Source: an uncultured Sutterella sp.
GTDB lineage: Bacteria > Pseudomonadota > Gammaproteobacteria > Burkholderiales > Burkholderiaceae_F
Direction of reading: 5' to 3'
DNA length: 15,214 nucleotides
Assembly (NCBI GenBank): GCA_905212345.1
Contig: CAJMEC010000043.1
Span: forward strand, 1-15,214
Positions 1 to 7,161 of this stretch are shown in pieces (position 1 is the stretch's first letter; every line of letters starts with the position of its first letter). The notes below the pieces were generated by a model, which was not told where the DNA came from, searched no databases, and was given only the letters and a program-made list of their open reading frames with translations. The position numbers and the translations under genes are program-made.

Positions 1-2914
1 GAGCCGCTCCCAGCGTATCGCCTTCGTCGATTTTGAGCATTGTATAAAGTTTGCCGGCGGGCTCCAGAATACGACGAACCTGTTCGGATGTAATGGCATC
101 AAGTCCGCAGCCGAAACTGACCAAATGCACAAGTTCGGCCCACGGTTTGTCACGAGTGAGCTCGGCTGCGCGATAAAGGCGGCTATGGAATGTCCACTGA
201 TCGATGACATCCAGAGATGTCGTGTCGGGCGCCAGGTGTGCGATTGAATCCTCCGTGACAATCTCAACGCCCATAGAGGCGATCAGTGTGCAAATGCCAT
301 GATTGACAAAAGGATCCATGTGATAGGGGTGCGAGGCAATCACCACCAGGGGCGCTTTGGAGACTTCGTGCTCACGCCAACACTTTTCCCCCATCTGTCG
401 GACTTGGCGCTGATAGGTTTGCTGCGCGGCTTCCGCACACTGAACGGCCTCGCGAATTTGCGCGATCGGAATTTCCGGAAAGGCTTCGCTGATGGCCCGT
501 TGAACGGTTTTAGCCTCATTGAGATCAACAAAAGGCGTCAGAAGCTTCGCTTCAGGGTGCGTGCACTCAAAATTGAGTTTCAAAGCTTCAGGATAGCCTC
601 CTACCACTGGACAGGCAAAGCGTCCCGGCACATTCGCAAAGTTCGTGCGTTCTTTCGGAATGCAGGGCAACCAAATACGCTTGAGGCCTTTTTTGGCCAG
701 CCAAGTGACATGCCCGTGAGCAAGTTTTGCCGGCAGACAAAGGCTTTGAGAGGGAATACTTTCAATACCGAGCCCTGCGATATAGTGATCCGAATAGGGG
801 GAGAGCTCCACATGAAATCCGAGTTTCGTAAAAAGCTCAAACCAGTAGGGATAATGCTCATAGATATTGAGCACTCGCGCAATGCCGATTGTGCCTCGAG
901 GGGCTTCGTTTTCGGACAAGGGTTCTCGGTTAAAAAGAAGACTGCACTTTTTGTCAATGAAGTGCTCAGAGTTTTTACCTTCAATGCCTTTGAGAGCAAA
1001 ATCACAACGATTGCCGCTTACGTGTTTTTGCCCGCTCGCAAAACGATGCAAAGTTAACAGACAGTGGTTGTTGCAGCTCTTGCAGCGAAATTCAGTTGTT
1101 TTAACACCGGAAAGATCGAGCGCCTTCGGGCTTAAATCCAAAAGGGGAGTATCCGCCTTTGTTCTTTCGCGGGCAATTAACGCGGCGCCATACGCGCCCA
1201 TTAAACCGGCTATATCCGGTCGGATTACCTGTCGGCCGATGTAAAGCTCAAAGGCTCGCAGGATGGCGTCATTTAAGAACGTGCCGCCTTGCACCAAGAC
1301 ATGCTCGCCCAACTGTTTGGTATCGGCAATACGAAGCACTTTGTGTAAAGCATTTAAAACAATTGAGTGGCACAGCCCCGCGGCAATGTCGGCAACGGTT
1401 GCTCCCGCGCTTTGTGCTTGTTTTACTTTTGAATTCATGAACACAGTGCAGCGGGTGCCTAAATCACAGGGATTTTGCGCATGAAGCGCACTGTCAACAA
1501 ATTCGTGAAGAGTAAGCCCTAATTGCTTAGCGTATGTTTCAATGAAAGAGCCGCACCCCGAAGAGCAAGCTTCATTTAATTTAACATCGGCGATCGCGCC
1601 TGCCGTTACTTTCAGGCACTTCATGTCCTGGCCGCCAATGTCAATCACGTAGCTTGTTTGGGGATCAAAGGCGACTGCGGCGCGCTGGTGCGCGAGGGTT
1701 TCGACTTCATTGAATTGGCTGCCCAAGGCCGCTTGCGCAAGACTTGCGCCGTAGCCAGTCGTGCAAATGGCGCGCACTCTGGCTTTATCCGGTAAAGCCG
1801 CGGTAATAGCCAAAATTTCCGGAATCAGTTTGGGCAAGGGATCGCCTTCATTGTGGTTGTACCAGTCATAAAGAATGGCGCCATCTTGATCAATTAATGC
1901 GAGTTTGACCGTTGTGCTGCCAAGGTCAATACCTAAAAACAGCTCGCCGTTCGCATTTTGCAATTGGCCTCGTTTGGCGCAATGGGCGGCGTGTCGCTTT
2001 TTGAAGCTATCAAGCTCCTGTTGATTTTTGAAAAAAGGAGCCAGGTGAGCAGACTCGCCCGCGATGGTGTTAATTGGAGCAAGTTTTTTTAAAAATTCTT
2101 CGAGCGTTATCTCATCGTCTTTTGTGTTATCAAGCGCGTCAACGGCGGCCCCATAGGCAACGGCGTATTGTGAATTGTCGAAATGCTCGAAGGTTGTTTT
2201 ATCGGCCTTAAGTTTGCGCTCAAAGGCTCTCGCCAGTTCCGGTAAAAAATGCAAAGGTCCGCCTAAAAAAGCCACGCGTCCTTCAATAGGGCGGCCGCAT
2301 GCCAAGCCGCTGATCGCCTGATCGGCCACGGCTTCAAAGATGCTTCGGGCGATTTCTGAGCGGGGAACGCCGCTATTTAAAAGAGCAACGACGTCTGTCT
2401 TCGCAAAAACACCGCAGCGCGAAGCAATCGGGTGGGAGCGTTTAGCGTCTGCGGCCAGTTCATTGAGCCCGATGGGGTCGGTGTCTAAGAGCGAGGCCAT
2501 CTGATCAATAAAGGCGCCGGTGCCGCCCGCGCAGGCCTCGTTCATGCGAAGTTCTACGCCTTGTGTGAGATAAATGATTTTGGCGTCTTCGCCGCCCAGT
2601 TCCACGGCAACATCCAAAAGGGGATCATTTTCATGCAAGTACGTCCCTGCTGCCACCACCTCCTGCATAAATCCTGCACCGGTGGCGCCGGCAAGGATCA
2701 AAGCGCCGGAACCTGAAAGCCGGACAAAGGCCTTTTGGCAATCATAGTGCGCACTCAAATCCGATAAAAGCCATTTGAGTGTTTTAACCACCGCACTTTT
2801 ATGGCGTTCGTAACGGGCGGCGATGATTTTTTTATTGCCGTCAATTAGCGCGTATTTAATGGTTGTCGAACCAATATCAATGCCTAAAGACAAACAGGCG
2901 TTTTGAAACTGCAT
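1..2914 (-). CDS. Large (R)-2-hydroxyacyl-CoA dehydratase activase (two BadF/BcrA-type ATPase domains plus DUF2229), C-terminus beyond window
   Basis: Open minus-strand frame of about 971 codons from ATG 2914, running off the left edge without a stop. Activases of this family use ATP to drive an electron from a [4Fe-4S] cluster into 2-hydroxyacyl-CoA dehydratases. Seen: ASKHA phosphate-binding motifs GIDIGSTT (residues 11-18) and GIDLGSTT (328-335), so two ATPase domains. Each carries the two cluster-ligand contexts: NEACAGGTG (C128) and SRCGVF (C167), then NEACSSGCG (C450) and TRCTVF (C489). A Cys motif CKSCNNHC (611-618) with C637 follows. A DUF2229/HgdB-like region starts near 675 (GIARVLNIYEHYPYW, later AKLAHGHV). 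Family members are commonly about 1400 residues, so roughly a third is missing. The start lacks a clear Shine-Dalgarno but sits the right distance before the first motif. No dehydratase gene is visible here, so the substrate is unknown. Confidence 0.93.
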   Translation of the reverse strand, partial: MQFQNACLSLGIDIGSTTIKYALIDGNKKIIAARYERHKSAVVKTLKWLLSDLSAHYDCQKAFVRLSGSGALILAGATGAGFMQEVVAAGTYLHENDPLLDVAVELGGEDAKIIYLTQGVELRMNEACAGGTGAFIDQMASLLDTDPIGLNELAADAKRSHPIASRCGVFAKTDVVALLNSGVPRSEIARSIFEAVADQAISGLACGRPIEGRVAFLGGPLHFLPELARAFERKLKADKTTFEHFDNSQYAVAYGAAVDALDNTKDDEITLEEFLKKLAPINTIAGESAHLAPFFKNQQELDSFKKRHAAHCAKRGQLQNANGELFLGIDLGSTTVKLALIDQDGAILYDWYNHNEGDPLPKLIPEILAITAALPDKARVRAICTTGYGASLAQAALGSQFNEVETLAHQRAAVAFDPQTSYVIDIGGQDMKCLKVTAGAIADVKLNEACSSGCGSFIETYAKQLGLTLHEFVDSALHAQNPCDLGTRCTVFMNSKVKQAQSAGATVADIAAGLCHSIVLNALHKVLRIADTKQLGEHVLVQGGTFLNDAILRAFELYIGRQVIRPDIAGLMGAYGAALIARERTKADTPLLDLSPKALDLSGVKTTEFRCKSCNNHCLLTLHRFASGQKHVSGNRCDFALKGIEGKNSEHFIDKKCSLLFNREPLSENEAPRGTIGIARVLNIYEHYPYWFELFTKLGFHVELSPYSDHYIAGLGIESIPSQSLCLPAKLAHGHVTWLAKKGLKRIWLPCIPKERTNFANVPGRFACPVVGGYPEALKLNFECTHPEAKLLTPFVDLNEAKTVQRAISEAFPEIPIAQIREAVQCAEAAQQTYQRQVRQMGEKCWREHEVSKAPLVVIASHPYHMDPFVNHGICTLIASMGVEIVTEDSIAHLAPDTTSLDVIDQWTFHSRLYRAAELTRDKPWAELVHLVSFGCGLDAITSEQVRRILEPAGKLYTMLKIDEGDTLGAA

Positions 2915-3191
2915 ATACCGAAACTGAAATAATTATCAATAAAAAGACCCCGCCTGCATCATCAAAATTTGTATGGACTGGGCTTGCTTTGTCTTAAATT
3001 TTAACGGAGAAGGAGCCGCTTGGATTGCCTGTTTTTTGACAATTTTGTTATTGCCGTCGGCAATTAAAACGGAGAAATTTGAACTTAGCCTTCCTGAAAC
3101 GGCAATTGAAAAGAAGAAATTGAAATTAATCGTTGCAGAAACAAAATCCGGGAAAACAACAGATGCTTTCCCGGATCGATAAGGCTTAGGT
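2915..3191. other. Intergenic region between activase and ppiB
   Basis: About 280 AT-rich bases. It holds the terminator of the cyclophilin operon (3138-3176) and a short symmetric element at 3050-3064. It should also hold the minus-strand promoter of the activase, but I could not find a convincing -35/-10 pair. A 69-codon plus-strand frame at 2973-3182 starts without a ribosome binding site and runs through the terminator hairpin, so I do not call it a gene. Confidence 0.6.
3138..3176 (-). terminator. Intrinsic terminator of the TPR–ppiA–ppiB operon
   Basis: Inverted repeat with 10-bp perfect arms: ATCCGGGAAA at 3146-3155 and TTTCCCGGAT at 3167-3176. Read on the minus strand, the hairpin is followed by TTTGTTT. 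It begins about 15 bases after the ppiB stop codon. Confidence 0.88.
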
Positions 3192-3689
3192 TTAGTCTTC
3201 GATCACTTCAGCCTTTTCAATAATCACATTTTCTTTGGGAACATCATCATAGAAACCCCAACGGCCGGTCTTAACCGCTGCGATTTGATCGACCACGTTT
3301 TCACCGTCAACGACTTTGCCGAAAACGGCGTAGCCCCAACCTTGCGGAGTGGGGGCCGTGTGGTTGAGAAAATCATTGTCAACAACATTGATGAAAAATT
3401 GCGCTGTGGCCGAGTGAGGATCACTCGTGCGGGCCATGGCGATGGTGTACTTGTCGTTACGCAGACCGTTATCCGCTTCATTTTCGATCGGTTCGCGGGT
3501 TTGCTTTTGCTTCATTCCGGGTTCAAAGCCGCCGCCTTGAATCATAAAGCCGGGAATAACGCGGTGAAAGATCGTGTTGTTGTAGAAGCCGTCGCGGACA
3601 TATTGCTCGAAGTTTTTGCTCGTAGCCGGAGCATGTTCGTAATCGAGCTCGATGTCAATGACACCGTAGTTGGTAGTTAAACGAATCAT
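3192..3689 (-). CDS. ppiB: Cytoplasmic peptidyl-prolyl cis-trans isomerase (cyclophilin type, PpiB)
   Basis: 165 residues, close to the roughly 164 of E. coli PpiB. It catalyses cis/trans isomerisation of Xaa-Pro bonds during folding in the cytoplasm; no signal peptide is present. Seen: FHRVIPGFMIQGGGFEPGMK (residues 41-60) with catalytic-pocket R43, F48 and Q51, then MARTSDPHSATAQFFINV (85-102) and WGYAVFGKVVDG near 118-129, all in the bacterial PpiB pattern. The ATG lies 2 bases after the ppiA stop. A Shine-Dalgarno-like AAGGG lies within the end of ppiA, so translation is probably coupled. It is the last gene of the TPR–ppiA–ppiB operon and is followed directly by an intrinsic terminator. 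Confidence 0.96.
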   Translation of the reverse strand: MIRLTTNYGVIDIELDYEHAPATSKNFEQYVRDGFYNNTIFHRVIPGFMIQGGGFEPGMKQKQTREPIENEADNGLRNDKYTIAMARTSDPHSATAQFFINVVDNDFLNHTAPTPQGWGYAVFGKVVDGENVVDQIAAVKTGRWGFYDDVPKENVIIEKAEVIED

Positions 3690-3691
3690 TT

Positions 3692-4273
3692 TTATTTCCC
3701 TTTGATAACAGACATATTCTTAATGACCACATCGCGGATGGGCACATCATCGTAGTAGCCGACGGAATGCGTTTTGACTCGGGCAATAGCATCGACCGTG
3801 GACATGCCGGAGACCACTTTTCCAAAAACCGCGTAGCCGTTACCGTCCTGAGCTTGATTGGCATCGAGGAAGCGGTTATCCCTTACATTGATGAAAAATT
3901 GGCTTGTGGCTGAATTCGGATCATTGGTGCGGGCCATGGCAATGGTACCCCGCACATTGGACAGTCCGTTTCGCGATTCTAAAGCAATTGGCGCCCGCGT
4001 GTCCTTTTCTTCCATGCCCATCACAAAACCACCGCCCTGGATCATAAAATTCGGAATCACACGATGAAAGAGCGTGTTTTTATAAAAGCCGCTCCTGACA
4101 TAGGCTAAAAAGTTTTCAACTGTCTTCGGGGCAGCCTTGGCATTGAGCTCAATCACGAAAGCTCCCATGTTCGTATCCACTTTGACTTGAGTGGCTTGCG
4201 CAGCAAAAGCGGCAGGCGCGATGGCTACCATGGCTAGGGCAACAACGGCTGCGCGGCGAGTAAAAGAAGTCAT
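3692..4273 (-). CDS. ppiA: Periplasmic peptidyl-prolyl cis-trans isomerase (cyclophilin type, PpiA)
   Basis: 193 residues. An N-terminal Sec signal peptide is visible: TRR at residues 5-7, a hydrophobic stretch at 8-23, and likely cleavage after AFA (about residue 24). The mature part is a compact cyclophilin with FHRVIPNFMIQGGGF (69-83), pocket residues R71, F76 and Q79, and MARTNDPNSATSQFFINV further on. It would speed prolyl isomerisation of exported proteins. The Shine-Dalgarno GAGGA at 4280-4284 (6-base spacing) overlaps the stop codon of the upstream TPR gene. It closely resembles the adjacent ppiB apart from the signal peptide, which suggests an old tandem duplication with relocation of one product. 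Confidence 0.96.
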   Translation of the reverse strand: MTSFTRRAAVVALAMVAIAPAAFAAQATQVKVDTNMGAFVIELNAKAAPKTVENFLAYVRSGFYKNTLFHRVIPNFMIQGGGFVMGMEEKDTRAPIALESRNGLSNVRGTIAMARTNDPNSATSQFFINVRDNRFLDANQAQDGNGYAVFGKVVSGMSTVDAIARVKTHSVGYYDDVPIRDVVIKNMSVIKGK

Positions 4274-4279
4274 TTAAAA

Positions 4280-4284
4280 TCCTC
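4280..4284 (-). promoter_or_regulatory. Shine-Dalgarno site of ppiA
   Basis: GAGGA on the minus strand, 6 bases before the ppiA ATG. It overlaps the TGA stop of the TPR gene (4283-4285), which supports this start and suggests coupled translation. Confidence 0.75.
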
Positions 4285-4861
4285 AAGAGTTTTGATCCAA
4301 ATATTTTTTGAACGCTTTAAGCTTTCTGGCTAACACTTTGTTATCGGGGGCCAGGGAAGCTGCTTTTTCATAGTATTGCAGGGCCTGAGCCGTGTCAGGA
4401 TTTTTTCCCTGCAAGGCCAGGTCTCCTAAGTTTTCATAACCCATTGAAAAATTGGGATTGATGGTGACAGCCTGTAAAAGAAGTTCACGGGCTTTCACTA
4501 AGTTGCCCTCTGAAGCGTAGATTGCGGCCAGATTGTTATAGGGTTCAACAATCTCCGGATAGGACCGGATGAGTTCGTTAAAGTAGCGTTTGGCGGTTGG
4601 ATTATCACCCATGCGGCTGTAAATGACCGCGCGCTTAAACTTCAATTGAACATTTTGGGGATTGTGTTTAAGCGCTTGGGCAATGTGCTTGAGCGCGTCA
4701 CGCCATTGATTTTCAACAATGAGCCGGTCAATAAGTTCTATGCGTTCACTTTCCGTGCGAGGCTCGTCGTACTCAAAAGCGGCCATGGCCGGCAATGAAG
4801 CCGTGGCACTGAGCAAGATGGCGGCCATTGTATAAGGCAGCAATTTCTTAAGTTTGAACAT
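4283..4861 (-). CDS. Exported tetratricopeptide-repeat (TPR) protein
   Basis: 192 residues. The signal peptide has a basic N-terminus (KLKK, residues 3-6), a hydrophobic core and a likely AMA cleavage site near residue 27, with no lipobox Cys. The remainder is helical TPR-type repeat sequence. Typical signatures are WRDALKHIAQALKHNP, AKRYFNELIRSYPE, YNNLAAIYASEGN, ARELLLQAVTINPN, YENLGDLALQGKN and YYEKAASLAPDN, giving roughly three to four repeats. TPRs are protein-interaction scaffolds, so a periplasmic folding or assembly role beside the cyclophilins is plausible but inferred. It is the first gene of the operon and its stop codon overlaps the ppiA Shine-Dalgarno. A TPR gene at this place beside cysS is a pattern I associate with Burkholderiales; its exact function is not known to me. 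Confidence 0.9.
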   Translation of the reverse strand: MFKLKKLLPYTMAAILLSATASLPAMAAFEYDEPRTESERIELIDRLIVENQWRDALKHIAQALKHNPQNVQLKFKRAVIYSRMGDNPTAKRYFNELIRSYPEIVEPYNNLAAIYASEGNLVKARELLLQAVTINPNFSMGYENLGDLALQGKNPDTAQALQYYEKAASLAPDNKVLARKLKAFKKYLDQNS

Positions 4862-4890
4862 TTCGAGACATCGATAGTAAAGTCATTTGC

Positions 4891-4896
4891 ATTATA
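4891..4896 (-). promoter_or_regulatory. Likely -10 element for the TPR–ppiA–ppiB operon
   Basis: Perfect TATAAT on the minus strand, about 30 bases before the TPR start codon. No good -35 hexamer lies 16-18 bases upstream, so the promoter is either weak or helped by an activator. Confidence 0.5.
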
Positions 4897-4986
4897 TCGG
4901 CGAAGCAATCTTTTCTTGTTAAACAAATGCAACGAAGCGTTTCGAAGCTGACGTAATTGGCAGTGGCCACAAATGTGAAAAGATGG

Positions 4987-5014
4987 TTCGCTCGTCCGCC
5001 GCTTCCTATATACT
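4987..5014 (+). promoter_or_regulatory. Possible promoter of the cysS operon
   Basis: TATACT at 5009-5014 (5 of 6 matches to the -10 consensus), preceded at 16 bases by a weak -35, TTCGCT at 4987-4992. It lies about 45 bases before the cysS ATG in the divergent intergenic region. Confidence 0.4.
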
Positions 5015-5058
5015 GTCAAGAATCGGTAACTTGATTTTGAAAACAATAAAGAATTTCC

Positions 5059-6483
5059 ATGGCTCTTGAACTTTATTCCACACTATCTCGCCGCAAACAG
5101 GCTTTTGAACCGATCACTGCGGGGGAAGTAAAAATGTACGTCTGCGGCGTCACGGTGTACGACTACACGCATATCGGTCACGGCCGCACCTTTATCTCCT
5201 TTGACATCATTCGCCGTTGGCTTGAAGCAATCGGTTATAAAGTGACATTTGTACGCAATATCACGGACGTCGATGACAAGATCATTCGCCGTGCTGCTGA
5301 ACGTCACGTGAGCTGTGAAGCATTGACCGACGAGTTCGCCCGAGCTATGCAGGAGGACATGATCGCTCTTGGCTGCTTGCCGCCTACGGTTGAGCCCCGC
5401 GCCACGCACTTTATTCCGCAAATGCTCAATATCATTGAAAAGTTGCAGCAAAAGGGACTGGCTTACCAGACAAAAAGCGGTGACATGGCTTATGCGGTTC
5501 GTCAATTTAAAGATTACGGCAAACTCTCGGGCAAATCGATTGATGATTTGATCAGCGGCGAGCGTGTTGCGGCTGACGATACCAAGCGTGATCCGCTTGA
5601 TTTTGTGTTGTGGAAGAGCGCTAAACCCGGTGAGCCACAATGGGATAGCCCCTGGGGTAAGGGCCGCCCGGGTTGGCACATTGAGTGCTCGGCGATGAGT
5701 TGCCACTACTTGGGTGAAACATTTGATATCCACGGCGGTGGGCCGGACCTGATTTTCCCGCACCACGAAAATGAAATTGCTCAAAGCGAAGGGGCAAACG
5801 GCAAGCGTTTTGCAAACTACTGGATGCACACCGGTCCCTTGCGTGTGATGAATAAAGAAGGCAAAGAAGAAAAGATGAGCAAGTCGCTCGGAAACTTCTG
5901 GACCGTGCGCGACGCTGTTGCTGAAACCGATGATAAGTTCGGTGTCGGTAACGGTGCTCAGGTGCTTCGTTTCTTCTTAATGCGCACTCATTACAGAAGT
6001 CCGATTCTGTTTGGACCGGACTTGATTGTCGATGCTTATCAAAGCTTAAAGCGTCTTTATACAGCTTTAAAGGATGTTCCTGCTGACGATTTGCCGCTTG
6101 ATTGGAACGAAGAGTGCGCCAAACGTTTTGCCGAAGCGATGAATGACGACTTTAATGTTCCGGTCGCGGTTGCTCAACTTTTTGAATTGGCCAATCGTGC
6201 GCAGGCTCAAAAGAGCGCCGCGATGAGTCGCCAGTTAAAGAAGCTCGGCGCAATTCTCAATATTCTTCAAGGGGATCCCGAAGTGTTCCTTAAGGGCTCT
6301 ACAGCCGGACTTGATGAAGCCGCCATTGAAGAAGCTATTGCTGCCCGAGCGGCTGCTAAGAAGGCCAAGGATTATGCGAAAGCCGACGAAATTCGCAAAA
6401 ATTTGGCCGAAAAGGGTGTGATGCTTACCGATACACCACAAGGGACGACTTGGCAGCGTGTATTGGTTGAAAAGTCTCACTGA
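5059..6483 (+). CDS. cysS: Cysteine--tRNA ligase
   Basis: 474 residues, near the family's usual length of about 460. It is a cytoplasmic class I aminoacyl-tRNA synthetase that activates cysteine with ATP and charges tRNA-Cys. Seen: MYVCGVTVYDYTHIGHGRT near the N-terminus, with zinc-ligand C29 and the HIGH motif at residues 38-41; GWHIECSAMS and FPHHENEIAQSE supplying further zinc-site residues; and KMSKSLGN as the KMSKS loop. The C-terminal anticodon-binding part has the usual helical AIEEAIAARAAAKKAKDYAKADEIR-type segment. The ATG is preceded only by a weak purine stretch. It is the first gene of a four-gene plus-strand block, transcribed divergently from the TPR–cyclophilin operon. No anomalies were seen. 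Confidence 0.98.
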   Translation: MALELYSTLSRRKQAFEPITAGEVKMYVCGVTVYDYTHIGHGRTFISFDIIRRWLEAIGYKVTFVRNITDVDDKIIRRAAERHVSCEALTDEFARAMQEDMIALGCLPPTVEPRATHFIPQMLNIIEKLQQKGLAYQTKSGDMAYAVRQFKDYGKLSGKSIDDLISGERVAADDTKRDPLDFVLWKSAKPGEPQWDSPWGKGRPGWHIECSAMSCHYLGETFDIHGGGPDLIFPHHENEIAQSEGANGKRFANYWMHTGPLRVMNKEGKEEKMSKSLGNFWTVRDAVAETDDKFGVGNGAQVLRFFLMRTHYRSPILFGPDLIVDAYQSLKRLYTALKDVPADDLPLDWNEECAKRFAEAMNDDFNVPVAVAQLFELANRAQAQKSAAMSRQLKKLGAILNILQGDPEVFLKGSTAGLDEAAIEEAIAARAAAKKAKDYAKADEIRKNLAEKGVMLTDTPQGTTWQRVLVEKSH

Positions 6484-6486
6484 TTA

Positions 6487-7161
6487 ATGACAGCCCACTT
6501 GCCTCACGAAAGCGCCTTTCCCGACTATTGGGAGGAGGCGCTTTTGTATCTTTCCGAGCGCGATCCGGTGATGAGTCGTCTGATTGAGCGCTATCGGCAT
6601 ATAGAATTTAGCGCTCACGAAAGTGTCATCGCTTCCATTCTACGAGCCATTGTCGGACAGCAAATTTCCAATAAAGCGGCCGCAACCCTTTGGAGGCGGC
6701 TTTGCCATCTGAAACAAGGCCGTTGGGATTCTTTCATTATGGTCACGCCGATCAATGCGTTGCGAAGTCTTGGCCTTAATCCTCGAAAAATCGCGGCGAT
6801 GAAAGAAGTGGCATGGCGTTTTGTGAGCGGTCAGTGGAGTGAAGAAGGATTCGCTCGGATGGATGACGCGGCGGTCAGCCGCGCAATTGAAAGCATTCGC
6901 GGGTTGGGGCCGTGGAGCGCGATGAGCGTTTTAATTTTTGCTCTTAAGCGACCCGATATTTTTCCATTAGACGATTTTGGCGTTCGACAAGCCCTCGTAA
7001 ATCTCTATTTTCCCGATGAAAATGTCATTTCTGTGGGGCGCAGTGGGGCCAAAAGCCGTGTAAAATTACTCGCTAATGTTTGGGCGCCGTATCGTACCGT
7101 CGCCACTTGGTTTTTATGGCGTTCCTTAGAAAATACGCCCCTCGAAAAAGAGAGTGAATAA
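6487..7161 (+). CDS. DNA-3-methyladenine glycosylase II family protein (HhH-GPD superfamily)
   Basis: 224 residues. Enzymes of this type remove alkylated bases such as 3-methyladenine from DNA, the first step of base-excision repair. Seen: an ILRAIVGQQISNKAAATLWRRL segment (residues about 51-72), the helix-hairpin-helix with hairpin RGLGPWSA (138-145), and the downstream FPLDDFGVRQAL. D163, the second Asp, aligns with catalytic D238 of E. coli AlkA. No Cys-based [4Fe-4S] motif is present, which argues against an endonuclease III or MutY type. It lacks the N-terminal domain of E. coli AlkA, so it is the short single-domain form. Only 3 bases separate it from cysS, and its stop overlaps the accA start as TAATG. 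I see no Shine-Dalgarno, so translation is probably coupled. Confidence 0.92.
   Translation: MTAHLPHESAFPDYWEEALLYLSERDPVMSRLIERYRHIEFSAHESVIASILRAIVGQQISNKAAATLWRRLCHLKQGRWDSFIMVTPINALRSLGLNPRKIAAMKEVAWRFVSGQWSEEGFARMDDAAVSRAIESIRGLGPWSAMSVLIFALKRPDIFPLDDFGVRQALVNLYFPDENVISVGRSGAKSRVKLLANVWAPYRTVATWFLWRSLENTPLEKESE

Noticed and set aside
299..1057. 252-codon plus-strand open frame
   Set aside because: It lies antisense to the activase, whose minus-strand frame shows several family motifs; the plus-strand translation has no recognisable features.
2973..3182. 69-codon plus-strand frame with a hydrophobic N-terminal part
   Set aside because: It has no ribosome binding site, runs through the minus-strand terminator hairpin and has no family resemblance.
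4261..4273. Twin-arginine signal at the N-terminus of PpiA (TRR)
   Set aside because: The full Tat consensus around the Arg pair is missing; an ordinary Sec signal peptide fits better.
5083..5829. 248-codon minus-strand open frame
   Set aside because: Antisense shadow of cysS, whose HIGH, KMSKS and zinc motifs are on the plus strand.
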